Source of the DNA: Acidovorax radicis
Lineage (GTDB): Bacteria; Pseudomonadota; Gammaproteobacteria; Burkholderiales; Burkholderiaceae_C
Assembly: GCF_020510705.1 (NCBI RefSeq)
Contig: NZ_CP075184.1
Coordinates: 1,612,001-1,676,000 of the forward strand
Reading direction: 5' to 3'
DNA: 64,000 nucleotides
Of this stretch, positions 26,757 through 35,472 are shown one piece after another. A program made the position numbers and the translations under genes. The notes below the pieces were generated by a model that searched no databases, was not told where the DNA came from, and worked only from the letters and a program-made list of their open reading frames with translations. Each line of letters begins with the position of its first letter. The first letter of the stretch is position 1.

Positions 26757-27986
26757 ATGAAAACCGTCCATAAATCCGCCAAGCTCGCCAACGTCTGTTA
26801 CGACATCCGGGGGCCCATCATGGACGCGGCCAAGCAGATGGAGGAGGACGGGCACAAGATCATCAAGCTCAACATCGGCAACCTGGCGGTGTTCGGCTTT
26901 GACGCGCCCGAGGAAATCCAGCAGGACATGATCCGCAACCTGCCTAACTCGGCGGGTTACTCGGACAGCAAGGGCATCTTCGCCGCCCGCAAGGCCGTGA
27001 TGCACGAGACCCAGAAGCAGGGCATCAAAAGCGTGACGCTGGATGACATCTATCTGGGCAATGGCGCCAGCGAACTCATCGTGATGGCCACGAATGCACT
27101 GCTGGACGCCGGCGACGAGTTGCTGCTGCCTTCGCCCGACTATCCGCTGTGGACAGCGGCCGCCAGCCTTTCGGGTGGCACGCCCGTGCACTACCTGTGT
27201 GACGAAGCCAATGGCTGGATGCCGGACCTTGACGACATCCGCGCCAAGATCACGCCCCGTACCAAGGGCATCGTCGTCATCAACCCCAACAACCCCACCG
27301 GCGCGCTGTATTCGGATGAGCTGCTCAAGGGCATCGTCGGTATCGCACGCGAGCATGGCCTCGTCATCTTTGCCGACGAGGTGTACGACAAGGTGCTGTA
27401 CGACGGCGCCAAGCACACCGCCATTGGCTCGCTGAGCGAGGATGTGCTCACACTCACCTTCAACTCGCTGTCCAAGAGCTATCGCTCGTGCGGCTACCGC
27501 GCTGGCTGGCTGGTGGTGTCGGGCGACAAGAAACCCGCCAAGGATTACATCGAGGGCCTGAACATGCTCTCGAACATGCGCCTGTGCGCCAACGTGCCCG
27601 GCCAGTGGGCCGTGCAGACCGCGCTGGGCGGTTACCAGAGCATCAATGAACTGGTGGGCGAAGGTGGGCGCCTGCGCAAGCAGCGGGATCTGGCGTATGA
27701 GCTCATCACCGCCATCCCGGGTGTGAGCTGCGTGAAGCCCCAAGCGGCGCTCTACATGTTTCCGCGCCTCGACCCGGCCGTGTACCCCATCCAGGACGAC
27801 CAGCAGTTCTTTCTGGAACTGCTGCAGGAAACCAAGGTCATGCTGGTGCAGGGCACGGGCTTCAACTGGGCGGCGCCCGACCATTTCCGCATCGTGTTCC
27901 TGCCGCATGAGGATGATCTGCGCGACGCGATTGGCCGCGTGGCGCGGTTCCTGGAGCAGTACCGCAAGCGCTGTGGCACGGCCTGA
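26757..27986 (+). CDS. alaA: Alanine-forming PLP aminotransferase (AlaA/AlaC type)
   Basis: A 409-residue fold-type I aminotransferase. It starts KSAKLANVCYDIRGPIMDAA and runs closely parallel to E. coli AlaA, the glutamate-pyruvate aminotransferase, including NIGN, PSPDYPLWTA, INPNNPTGA and the PLP lysine K240 in NSLSKSYRS. Substrate is inferred from that similarity; AlaC-type naming is also used for relatives. It is followed after 89 bp (dispersed repeat copy 5) by hom and thrC, an association repeated in betaproteobacteria. Confidence 0.88.
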   Translation: MKTVHKSAKLANVCYDIRGPIMDAAKQMEEDGHKIIKLNIGNLAVFGFDAPEEIQQDMIRNLPNSAGYSDSKGIFAARKAVMHETQKQGIKSVTLDDIYLGNGASELIVMATNALLDAGDELLLPSPDYPLWTAAASLSGGTPVHYLCDEANGWMPDLDDIRAKITPRTKGIVVINPNNPTGALYSDELLKGIVGIAREHGLVIFADEVYDKVLYDGAKHTAIGSLSEDVLTLTFNSLSKSYRSCGYRAGWLVVSGDKKPAKDYIEGLNMLSNMRLCANVPGQWAVQTALGGYQSINELVGEGGRLRKQRDLAYELITAIPGVSCVKPQAALYMFPRLDPAVYPIQDDQQFFLELLQETKVMLVQGTGFNWAAPDHFRIVFLPHEDDLRDAIGRVARFLEQYRKRCGTA

Positions 27987-28012
27987 TCAGGCCGTGGCGC
28001 ATGAACACTCTC

Positions 28013-28068
28013 TTTTTTATAGCTGCTAGCGCTTGATAGATAAGCGCTAGGGCCCATTTTGACTAGTA
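28013..28068 (+). repeat. Dispersed palindromic repeat, copy 5
   Basis: TTTTTATAGCTGCTAGCGCT, TGATAGA loop, TAAGCGCTAGGGCCC and ATTTTGACTAGT, ending 7 bp before the hom start. Lies between the co-directional genes alaA and hom and would be in the hom leader. Confidence 0.85.
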
Positions 28069-28075
28069 AAACCCC

Positions 28076-29410
28076 ATGAAACCCATCCAAGTAGGCCTTA
28101 TGGGCATCGGCACCGTTGGCAGCGGTGTGTTCAACGTGTTGCAGCGCAACCAGGACGAGATCAGCCGCCGCGCTGGCCGGGGCATCGAGATCACCATGGT
28201 GGCCGACCTGGACGTGGAGCGCGCCAAGTCGGTAGTGGGCGCTGACATCCAGGTCGTCAACGACGCCCGCGCCATCATCGCCAACCCGGACATCGACATC
28301 GTGATCGAGCTCATCGGCGGCTACGGCATTGCCCGCGCGTTGGTGCTCGAAGCCATCGCGGCCGGCAAGCATGTGGTCACCGCCAACAAGGCGCTGCTGG
28401 CCGTGCACGGCACCGAGATCTTCGCGGCCGCCTCGGCCAAGGGCGTGATGGTGGCCTTCGAGGCTGCCGTGGCCGGTGGCATCCCCATCATCAAGGCGCT
28501 GCGCGAAGGCCTCACGGCCAACCGCATCCAGTGGATCGCCGGCATCATCAACGGCACCACCAACTTCATCTTGAGCGAGATGCGCAGCAAGGGCCTGGAC
28601 TTTGACGTGGTGCTTAAAGAAGCGCAACGCCTGGGCTATGCCGAGGCCGACCCCACCTTCGACATCGAAGGCGTGGACGCCGCGCACAAGGTCACGCTGA
28701 TGAGCGCCATTGCCTTCGGCATCCCGGTGCAGTTTGACAAGGCGTATGTTGAAGGCATAACCAAGCTGGGTGCGGCCGACATCAAGTACGCCGAACAACT
28801 GGGTTACCGCATCAAGCTGCTGGGCATCACCAAACGGGTGGACAAGGGCATCGAGCTGCGCGTGCACCCGAGCCTCGTGCCCTCCAAGCGCCTGATCGCC
28901 AACGTCGAAGGCGCCATGAACGCCGTGGTGGTGCAGGGCGATGCCGTAGGCACCACGCTGTACTACGGCAAGGGCGCGGGCAGCGAGCCCACCGCCAGCG
29001 CCGTGATTGCCGACCTGGTGGACATCGCCCGCCTGCACACCGCCGACCCGCTGCACCGCGTGCCGCACCTGGCCTTCCAGCCCAACACGTTGGCCGACGC
29101 CATGGGCGCGCTGCCTGTGCTGCCGATGAGCGAGGTGGTCACCAGCTACTACCTGCGCCTGCGCGTGGCGGACCAGGCCGGTGTGCTGGCCAAGGTCACG
29201 GGCCTGCTGGCCGAAGCAGGCGTCAGCATCGACGCCGTGCTGCAGCGCGAGGCCGACGAGGTGGGCGGAGAGGGCTCCACGCAAACAGATTTGATCATCC
29301 TCACGCACGACACCCGCGAAGGCACCATGGATGCTGTCATCGCCCAGATGCAGGCCCTGCCCACGGTGCTGGCCCCGATCACGCGCATCCGCAAAGAGGA
29401 GCTGAACTGA
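28076..29410 (+). CDS. hom: Homoserine dehydrogenase
   Basis: Hom reduces aspartate semialdehyde (made by Asd) to homoserine for threonine and methionine. The 444-residue protein has the NAD(P) loop VGLMGIGTVGSGV, the substrate-domain motif INGTTNFILSEM, and a C-terminal ACT domain (about 355-440, YYLRLRVADQAGVLAKVTGL) likely to bind threonine for feedback inhibition. It is the monofunctional type, not fused to an aspartokinase. Its stop overlaps the thrC start (TGATG). Confidence 0.97.
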   Translation: MKPIQVGLMGIGTVGSGVFNVLQRNQDEISRRAGRGIEITMVADLDVERAKSVVGADIQVVNDARAIIANPDIDIVIELIGGYGIARALVLEAIAAGKHVVTANKALLAVHGTEIFAAASAKGVMVAFEAAVAGGIPIIKALREGLTANRIQWIAGIINGTTNFILSEMRSKGLDFDVVLKEAQRLGYAEADPTFDIEGVDAAHKVTLMSAIAFGIPVQFDKAYVEGITKLGAADIKYAEQLGYRIKLLGITKRVDKGIELRVHPSLVPSKRLIANVEGAMNAVVVQGDAVGTTLYYGKGAGSEPTASAVIADLVDIARLHTADPLHRVPHLAFQPNTLADAMGALPVLPMSEVVTSYYLRLRVADQAGVLAKVTGLLAEAGVSIDAVLQREADEVGGEGSTQTDLIILTHDTREGTMDAVIAQMQALPTVLAPITRIRKEELN

Positions 29411-30855
29411 TGCTGTACGTCTCCACCCGCGGCCACGCCGACCGCAAACATTTCTGCGACATCCTGCTCGAAGGCCTGGCACCCGATGGCGGGCTGTACC
29501 TGCCCGAGAGTTACCCCAAGATCACTGGCGCCGCCTTGACCAAGCTGCGCAAGGCGTACCACGAGCAAGGCTATGCCGAGCTGGCGTTCCAGATCCTGTC
29601 GCTCTACATCGACGACATCCCCGCTGCGGACCTCAAGGCCATCTGCGCCAAGACCTATACCGCTGAAGTGTTTGGCACCGGCGAGATCGTTCCCCTGCGC
29701 CACCTCGAAGACGGCCTGTGGCTTGAAGCCCTGTCCAACGGCCCCACGCTGGCCTTCAAGGACATGGCCATGCAGCTCTTGGGCAACCTGTTCGAATACG
29801 AACTCAAGCGCCGTGGCGAGCAGCTCAACATCCTGGGCGCCACCAGCGGCGACACCGGCAGCGCGGCCGAATACGCCATGCGCGGCAAAGAGGGCGTGCG
29901 TGTTTTCATGACCAGCCCGCACGGCCGCATGAGCGCCTTCCAGCAAGCGCAGATGTTCAGCCTGCAGGACGCCAACATCCACAACATCGCCATCGAGGGC
30001 GTGTTTGACGACTGCCAGGACATCGTCAAGGCCGTCAGCAACGACCTGGAGTTCAAGCGCAAGTACAAGATCGGCACCGTCAACTCCATCAACTGGGCGC
30101 GCCTCTTGGCGCAGGTGGTGTACTACTTTGCGGGCTACATCCAGGCCACCGAGACCAATGACCAGAAGGTCAGCTTCACGGTGCCGTCGGGCAACTTCGG
30201 CAACGTGTGCGCAGGCCATGTGGCGCGTTGCATGGGCCTGCCGATCGACAAGCTGGTGGTGGCCACCAACGAAAACGACGTGCTCGACGAGTTCTTCCGC
30301 ACCGGGGTGTACCGCGTGCGCAGCAGCGCCGACACGCACGAGACATCGAGCCCCTCGATGGACATCAGCAAGGCCAGCAACTTCGAGCGCTTCATTTTTG
30401 ACCTGCTGGGCCGCAACGGCCAGCGCACCAAGGCCTTGTTCAGCGCGGCATTGCAAACCTATGGCCGCTTTGACCTGAGCGCTGAGCCGCTGTTTGCCGA
30501 TGCCGCCAAAAAATACGGCTTTGAAAGCGGCAAGAGCACGCACGCCGACCGCCTGGCCACCATCAAGGACAACTACACACGCCACGGCGTCACCATCGAC
30601 ACCCACACCGCCGATGGTGTGAAGGTGGCCCGCGAGCACCACAAGGACGCCAAGGTGCCCATGATCGTGCTGGAGACGGCCCTGCCCATCAAGTTCGCCG
30701 AAACCATTGTCGAAGCCCTGGGCCATGCGCCCGAGCGGCCCGAGAAGTTTGCGGGGATCGAAGACCTGCCCAAGCGGGTGCAGGTGATGCCCGCCGATGT
30801 GGAACTGGTCAAGGCCTATATCGAGCGCCATTGCACTCCGGCCATTTTCGGCTGA
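29410..30855 (+). CDS. thrC: Threonine synthase
   Basis: ThrC converts phosphohomoserine to threonine with PLP. The 481-residue protein has the PLP lysine K117 in LAFKDMAMQ, the GATSGDTGSAAEYAM motif and the SGNFGNVCAGH segment; it is the longer, bacterial/fungal-type enzyme. Translation is coupled to hom by a one-base TGATG overlap. No homoserine kinase gene lies adjacent, so thrB must be elsewhere. Confidence 0.97.
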   Translation: MLYVSTRGHADRKHFCDILLEGLAPDGGLYLPESYPKITGAALTKLRKAYHEQGYAELAFQILSLYIDDIPAADLKAICAKTYTAEVFGTGEIVPLRHLEDGLWLEALSNGPTLAFKDMAMQLLGNLFEYELKRRGEQLNILGATSGDTGSAAEYAMRGKEGVRVFMTSPHGRMSAFQQAQMFSLQDANIHNIAIEGVFDDCQDIVKAVSNDLEFKRKYKIGTVNSINWARLLAQVVYYFAGYIQATETNDQKVSFTVPSGNFGNVCAGHVARCMGLPIDKLVVATNENDVLDEFFRTGVYRVRSSADTHETSSPSMDISKASNFERFIFDLLGRNGQRTKALFSAALQTYGRFDLSAEPLFADAAKKYGFESGKSTHADRLATIKDNYTRHGVTIDTHTADGVKVAREHHKDAKVPMIVLETALPIKFAETIVEALGHAPERPEKFAGIEDLPKRVQVMPADVELVKAYIERHCTPAIFG

Positions 30856-30868
30856 AGCGAATGCGGGG

Positions 30869-30901
30869 GGCGCTTGGGGCTCTGCGCCCAGGCGCCTTTC
30901 T
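30869..30901 (+). terminator. Possible terminator after thrC
   Basis: GGCGCTTGGG pairs with CCCAGGCGCC except for one T-G position, loop of 8, then TTTCT. It lies 14 bp after the thrC stop. Confidence 0.6.
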
Positions 30902-30930
30902 GTAGCGCGGTGATGAATATTGAATATTCG

Positions 30931-30990
30931 AATGAAAAGTGCCCCTGGCGCCTATCCTGTAAGCGCTAGCAGCTATCAATAGAGTAGCTA
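30931..30990 (-). repeat. Dispersed palindromic repeat, copy 6
   Basis: Inverted orientation relative to copies 2 and 5: on the minus strand TTGATAGCTGCTAGCGCTT, loop, AGGCGCCAGGGGCAC, TTTTCATTC. It lies between thrC and mobB, ending 15 bp before mobB. Confidence 0.8.
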
Positions 30991-31005
30991 ACCAAGGAGC
31001 ATCCC

Positions 31006-31575
31006 ATGAAGGTTGTCGGTTTTGCCGGCTTTTCTGGCAGTGGCAAGACCACGTTGGTCGAGCAGTTGATCCCCGAGCTGCGGCTGCGGGGGCTGCGGGT
31101 GTCGGTGGTCAAGCATGCGCACCATAGCTTCGACATCGACCACCCGGGCAAGGACACCTATCGCCACCGCGAAGCCGGGGCGTTCGAGGTGGTGGCCGCT
31201 TCGGACAAGCGCCTGATGCTGGTGCGCGAGTTCGAACAGCCTGCCACGCTCAGCGTGCACCACCTGCTGGCCGAGCTGTACCAGGGCGTGGACTGGGTGC
31301 TGGTGGAAGGTTTCAAGGACAGCGACTTGCTCAAGGTCGAAGTGTGGCGCGCGCCCGAGCTCGGTCAGGTGGCCAAGCCCGTGCGCTACCCCGAAGACGA
31401 TTTTGTGGTCGCCGTGGCCACCGACGCCCCGCAACGTCTGCCGGTGCCCACGCAGCTGCCCTTGCTCGATCTGAATGCCCCGGCCCTGGTGGTGGACTGG
31501 CTGCTCGCACAGGAACACCGCTTTGAATACAACTGGGAATTGCACGGAAGCCTTTCGTCATGCGCCCCCCAATGA
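31006..31575 (+). CDS. mobB: Molybdopterin-guanine dinucleotide biosynthesis protein MobB
   Basis: MobB is a GTP-binding protein that assists MobA in making the guanine-dinucleotide form of molybdenum cofactor. The 189-residue P-loop protein has GFSGSGKTTL (8-17), KHAHHSFDIDHPGKD and a VEGFKD motif, all family hallmarks. AAGGAG precedes ATG 31006. It overlaps moeA by a few bases, so mobB-moeA-moaD form one unit. Confidence 0.93.
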   Translation: MKVVGFAGFSGSGKTTLVEQLIPELRLRGLRVSVVKHAHHSFDIDHPGKDTYRHREAGAFEVVAASDKRLMLVREFEQPATLSVHHLLAELYQGVDWVLVEGFKDSDLLKVEVWRAPELGQVAKPVRYPEDDFVVAVATDAPQRLPVPTQLPLLDLNAPALVVDWLLAQEHRFEYNWELHGSLSSCAPQ

Positions 31576-32843
31576 AACCTCTGAAGCCTCTGGACGAGGC
31601 GCTGGCCGACCTGCTCGCGAAAGCGGCGGTGTTGCCCGATACTGAAACCGTCGTCACCTTTGATGCCGACGGCCGGGTGCTGGCCCAGGACTGCGTATCG
31701 GCACTGCAGGTGCCCCCCAACGACAACAGTTCCATGGACGGATACGCCGTGCGATGCGCCGATGTGACGGCAGCAGGCGTGGCGCTGCCCGTGTCGCAGC
31801 GCATTGCCGCTGGCAGCGCGGGCGGCCCGCTGTTGCCCGGCACGGTGGCCCGCATCTTCACCGGGGCACCCGTGCCCGAGGGCGCCGATGCCATCCTGAT
31901 GCAGGAAGACTGCGAAGCCCTGCCCGGGGCTGCCGTGGAGGCGGATGGCGGCGGCCAGAGCGACTTGGGCCGGGTGCGTCTCAACGCCGTACCGCGGCCG
32001 GGCCAGTGGGTGCGCCGCGCTGGCGAAGACATCACCCGTGGGGCCGTGGTGCTGCAAGCGGGCACGCGCCTCACGCCCGCCGAATTGGGCCTGGCGGCCA
32101 GCATCGGCCTGCACCAGCTGCAGGTGGCGCGCCGCCCGCGTGTGGCACTGTTTTCCACAGGCGACGAGCTCGTGATGCCCGGAGATGTGCCGCCTGAGCA
32201 GATGCGCCCCGGCGCCATCTACAACAGCAACCGCTTCTTCTTGCGCGCCATGCTGCTGCGCCTGGGCTGCGAGGTGACCGACTTTGGCATCGTGCCCGAC
32301 CGGCGCGACGCCACTGTCGAGGCATTGCGCACCGCCAGCACGTTGCACGACCTGATCCTGACCAGCGGTGGCGTGAGCGTGGGCGAGGAAGACCACATCA
32401 AGCCCGCGGTGGAGACGCTGGGCACGCTGGATTTGTGGCAGATCGCCATGAAGCCCGGCAAGCCTTTCGCCTATGGCCATATCCCACGCAACGGCGGCGG
32501 GGCTACGCACTTCATGGGGCTGCCCGGCAACCCGGTGTCGAGCTTTCTGACCTTTGCGTTGCTGGTGCGGCCGTTTGTGCTGCGGCTGCAGGGCGTGCGT
32601 GACGTTGCTCCTCAATCCATAGCTGCTCGCGCTGATTTCACCTGGCCCAAGGCCGATAAGCGCCGCGAATTTTTGCGCGTGCGGCACAACGCGGCGGGCG
32701 GGCTGGATCTGTTCCACAACCAGAGTTCGGGCGTGCTCACCTCAGCCGCCTGGGGCGATGGCGTGGTGGACAACCCGGCGGGCCAGACGATAGCGGCCGG
32801 CGATGCGGTCCGGTTTATTGCGTTTTCGGAGCTCTTGTCATGA
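31560..32843 (+). CDS. moeA: Molybdopterin molybdenumtransferase MoeA
   Basis: MoeA inserts molybdate into adenylylated molybdopterin. The 427-residue protein has NDNSSMDGYAVR, IFTGAPVPEGADAI, a TSGGVSVGEEDH motif in the MogA-like domain III and GLPGNPVSSFLTF, all typical. Start ATG 31560 is used; ATG 31572, which forms an ATGA overlap with the mobB stop, is an equally reasonable choice. Codons around 354-372 (32617-32675) carry a copy-like version of the dispersed repeat. It overlaps moaD by ATGA. Confidence 0.96.
   Translation: MRPPMKPLKPLDEALADLLAKAAVLPDTETVVTFDADGRVLAQDCVSALQVPPNDNSSMDGYAVRCADVTAAGVALPVSQRIAAGSAGGPLLPGTVARIFTGAPVPEGADAILMQEDCEALPGAAVEADGGGQSDLGRVRLNAVPRPGQWVRRAGEDITRGAVVLQAGTRLTPAELGLAASIGLHQLQVARRPRVALFSTGDELVMPGDVPPEQMRPGAIYNSNRFFLRAMLLRLGCEVTDFGIVPDRRDATVEALRTASTLHDLILTSGGVSVGEEDHIKPAVETLGTLDLWQIAMKPGKPFAYGHIPRNGGGATHFMGLPGNPVSSFLTFALLVRPFVLRLQGVRDVAPQSIAARADFTWPKADKRREFLRVRHNAAGGLDLFHNQSSGVLTSAAWGDGVVDNPAGQTIAAGDAVRFIAFSELLS
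32617..32675 (+). repeat. Repeat-like segment inside moeA
   Basis: ATAGCTGCTCGCGCTGATTT matches the left arm of the intergenic repeat with one change in the first 15 bases (AGC to CGC); about 20 bp later GATAAGCGCCGCGAATTTTT resembles the right arm. Translated in frame as Ile-Ala-Ala-Arg-Ala, without changing the expected spacing to the conserved WPKxDKRREFLR segment. Confidence 0.55.
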
Positions 32844-33091
32844 CGGTCACCGTGCGCTATTTCGCTTCCATCCGTGAAGCCATTGGGCAAGGCAGCGAGA
32901 CGGTCGAGACCGCTGCCGCCACGCTGGGCGCCTTGCGCGATGAACTCATCGCCCGTGGCGGTGCCCACGCCAGCAGCCTCGCGCGCGGCCGGGCCGTGCG
33001 CATGGCGCTCAACCAGACTTTGAGCGATGAGTCCGCCACCCTGGCCGATGGGGCAGAGGTGGCGTTTTTCCCGCCGGTTACCGGCGGATAA
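32840..33091 (+). CDS. moaD: Molybdopterin synthase small subunit MoaD
   Basis: MoaD is the ubiquitin-like sulfur carrier of molybdopterin synthase. The 83-residue protein begins VTVRYFASIREAIG and ends in the required di-glycine (PPVTGG), which is adenylated and thiocarboxylated. Overlaps moeA by ATGA. Its partner moaE is normally next, but here it lies 2.4 kb further on. Confidence 0.95.
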   Translation: MTVTVRYFASIREAIGQGSETVETAAATLGALRDELIARGGAHASSLARGRAVRMALNQTLSDESATLADGAEVAFFPPVTGG

Positions 33092-33229
33092 AGGCGCGGC
33101 ACGATCACCGCCTTGGGGGACAGCAGGCGTGTGCGCGCTGTTGTCACGCAATCGACATGTGGAATAGCCACACTCAGCAGTAGGTTTTTGCGTTCATGCA
33201 AAGCCACGTTCTGCTGAGGAAACCCCATC

Positions 33230-34414
33230 GTGCGCCTTCTTCCCTTGTCTCTTTGTTCCCTGGCCCTCGCGGCCGCCCTTTCCGCCTGCGGTGGAAGCGA
33301 TGGGCCGGACAAATCCATCATTGCCGTGATTGGTGATGTACCTTATGGCACGACCCCCACCGATACAACGCAACTGGTAGGCGGCCCCAAGTTCGTCAGC
33401 GCTATCAATGCCGACACGGATCTCTCCACCGTGCTGCACGTAGGGGATATCCACTCTGGCAAAAGCTATTGCACCCAGGCCTACAACCAGACCGTTTTCG
33501 ACCAGTGGAAGGCTTTTCGGATGCCGCTGGTATATGCCATCGGCGACAACGAGTGGGCCGATTGCCACAAGAAGGCCGAAGGCGGCGGTGCGTACAACGC
33601 AACCTCAGGGGCGATCGACTATGTGGTTGATGCAAGCGGTATGCCGGTCAACTACGCAAAGGGTGATCCGCTGGCCAATCTGGCGCTGGTGCGCTCCATG
33701 TTCTTTTCTGCGCCGGGTACTACCTTGGGCAAGGCCATGTCGGTGCACACGCAAGCCAAGGAGTTTGACCCTGCCTTCCCCAAAGACCGTGATTACGTCG
33801 AAAACGTGTGGTGGATGCAGTCGGGCGTGCTCTTCGTCACGCTGAACATTCCCGGTGGCTCCAATGACAACGCCGATCCCTGGTATGGCACGCCCACCGC
33901 CACTGCAGCGCAGAAACAGGAAACTGCGGACCGCTCCGCAGCCAACCAGCGCTGGCTGGACAAGGCCTTCCGTGAGGCCAGCAACGCCGGTGCACTGGCT
34001 GTCGTGGTCGAGATCCAGGCCGACCTGTGGTACCTCGACGGCAATGTTCTCGCCCATGTCGTGGGCTACAAGCCCTACGTAGACCGCATCGCTGCCAACA
34101 CCAAGTCGTTTGGCAAGCCGGTGCTGCTGCTCAATGGCGATTCGCACACCTACCGCTCGGACAACCCCTTGGTGGCCAACTCCGCTTGCGCGGCAGAGCC
34201 CTCCACCGGCGGCGCAGCCGCTGCCTGCAAGGACGATGTGTCGGGCGCGCAGCCCTACAACTACAACGTCGCCAACTTCCGCCGTGTGACGGTGCATGGC
34301 AGCACCGCGCCGCTGGAATATTTGAAGCTCACCATCGATCCGTACGCCAATGCAGCCAACGGCGTCGATGCCTTTGGTCCTTTTAGCTGGAAGCGCGTGA
34401 AGCCAGCGCTATAG
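33230..34414 (+). CDS. Secreted calcineurin-like metallophosphoesterase lipoprotein
   Basis: A 394-residue protein with a lipoprotein signal (lipobox LSAC, Cys at about 20, followed by GGSDG) so it is exported and anchored in the envelope. The mature part has the metal motifs of calcineurin-type phosphoesterases in order: VIGDVPYG, VGDIHSG, IGDNEWADC and, near residue 300, NGDSHTYRSD. Start GTG 33230 follows GAGGAAACC. Substrate unknown. It sits between moaD and moaE, where a direct moaD-moaE link is usual, so this block looks like a later insertion. Confidence 0.82.
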   Translation: MRLLPLSLCSLALAAALSACGGSDGPDKSIIAVIGDVPYGTTPTDTTQLVGGPKFVSAINADTDLSTVLHVGDIHSGKSYCTQAYNQTVFDQWKAFRMPLVYAIGDNEWADCHKKAEGGGAYNATSGAIDYVVDASGMPVNYAKGDPLANLALVRSMFFSAPGTTLGKAMSVHTQAKEFDPAFPKDRDYVENVWWMQSGVLFVTLNIPGGSNDNADPWYGTPTATAAQKQETADRSAANQRWLDKAFREASNAGALAVVVEIQADLWYLDGNVLAHVVGYKPYVDRIAANTKSFGKPVLLLNGDSHTYRSDNPLVANSACAAEPSTGGAAAACKDDVSGAQPYNYNVANFRRVTVHGSTAPLEYLKLTIDPYANAANGVDAFGPFSWKRVKPAL

Positions 34415-34512
34415 CCGACCCGATCCGTCGCTTTGTTGTTGGTGCGGCCAGCACGGGCGCACACCTTTGAAGGTGCTGATTTGCTGGCAAGGACCGGCAG
34501 ACTGTTTCTGCA

Positions 34513-34848
34513 TCACGCATCCACGGCGGGCTCTGCCCGTGCGGGCAATTCAGGGCATTGCCACACCAGCAGCTCGGCCAGACGGGTGACGATCCACGTC
34601 GCTTCGGCCACCGACACGCCAGATTCGGCCGTGCCCAGCCCTGCATGAATGCGCCGCAGGATCTCAGCCTCCGAGGGCGCCTGCACGTGGTACAGCGTCT
34701 GTGCGTGCTCCACCAGGTGGCCTGCCAGGTCTTCGCACAGCTCGTAGCGCGTGCGCACGCCGTTCGCTTTTTCGATGAGGCGCCCTCTGGCGTCGGTGTA
34801 CACCGCCATGAAGGAGGGCGGCACGTGGATCTGGTTGTCGTCGTCCAT
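34513..34848 (-). CDS. Conserved hypothetical protein, 111 aa
   Basis: I do not recognise a characterised family with certainty; a similar short protein in Comamonadaceae is sometimes labelled ATPase with chaperone activity, but no ATP-binding motif is visible here. It starts MDDDNQIHVPPSFMAVY, with no signal peptide or membrane segment, and has a mostly helical, Leu/Glu-rich middle (RYELCEDLAGHLVEHAQTLY) and WIVTRLAELLVW near the end. It is 9 bp downstream of the next minus-strand gene (34858-35112), so the two are probably co-expressed. Confidence 0.65.
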   Translation of the reverse strand: MDDDNQIHVPPSFMAVYTDARGRLIEKANGVRTRYELCEDLAGHLVEHAQTLYHVQAPSEAEILRRIHAGLGTAESGVSVAEATWIVTRLAELLVWQCPELPARAEPAVDA

Positions 34849-34857
34849 GGGGTGGGT

Positions 34858-35112
34858 TCAGTCGGGTGTGAACAGCCGCTCGAACCTGGCCTGGTCGGAG
34901 GCCAACTCGAAGGTCACCACCTGGCCCATTTTCATGTCCGACAGGCGGCAGGCTCCAAACAGCGTTGTTTTGCCCGCCAGCTCCATCACATCCAGGTCAA
35001 TGATGGCGTAGGGATGGGGCACGAAGACCTGGTGTGCAAAGACATCGCGGACCGTGTTGCGCGGGGACGGATAGAGCTTGTACAGATCGGTTTGAATGGT
35101 TTGTGTGGCCAT
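34858..35112 (-). CDS. Hypothetical protein, 84 aa
   Basis: Unrecognised. The product MATQTIQTDLYKLYPSPRNT continues with a mixed alpha/beta-looking sequence containing one cysteine, no membrane segment and a C-terminal FERLFTPD. The start has an AGGCTCCCC-type upstream region without a convincing ribosome site. It pairs with the 111-residue gene 9 bp downstream and is divergent from the 76-residue gene at 35195. Confidence 0.55.
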   Translation of the reverse strand: MATQTIQTDLYKLYPSPRNTVRDVFAHQVFVPHPYAIIDLDVMELAGKTTLFGACRLSDMKMGQVVTFELASDQARFERLFTPD

Positions 35113-35194
35113 GGGCGTTGAGGGGAGCCTGTTTTAAAAACGCAGTGCGGGTACAGTGCGTGCGAATCGTACAGACAAACCTTTTTACCTATTT

Positions 35195-35425
35195 ATGGCA
35201 CGAAACAAAAGTGAATGGCCCGCCAAGGTGCTGGCGCTGGTGCGGGGCGGCAACCTGCCCGCCGCCATCGCGCAGATCAAGGTGGCCCCGACCGTTGGTG
35301 ATGTCACGCGCCTGCAGGCCCTGCTGGCCCAGTTGCCGCCATCTGCCGCGTTAGTGCAGTTGCTCAAGGTGGTGGAGGAAGAGCGCGCATTGCTGGCGGC
35401 ACCCCGCCTGCACCGGTCGCCGTGA
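35195..35425 (+). CDS. Hypothetical protein, 76 aa
   Basis: Unrecognised small basic protein starting MARNKSEWPAKVLALVRGGN, then PAAIAQIKVAPTVGDVTRLQ; looks like a short helical bundle with no signal or membrane segment. ATG 35195 is preferred to an upstream in-frame codon because the preceding part is T-rich and non-protein-like. Codon pattern is like the neighbouring genes, and it lies 47 bp before moaE in the same direction. Confidence 0.55.
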   Translation: MARNKSEWPAKVLALVRGGNLPAAIAQIKVAPTVGDVTRLQALLAQLPPSAALVQLLKVVEEERALLAAPRLHRSP

Positions 35426-35472
35426 TCTCTCGTCCTCTTTTGTTGCCATCTGTCCCTTAGAGAGCCCTTGCC

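Noticed and set aside
28076..28320. Threonine leader peptide or attenuator before hom
   Set aside because: The gap upstream has only a dispersed repeat; no short frame rich in Thr/Ile codons or competing hairpins is visible.
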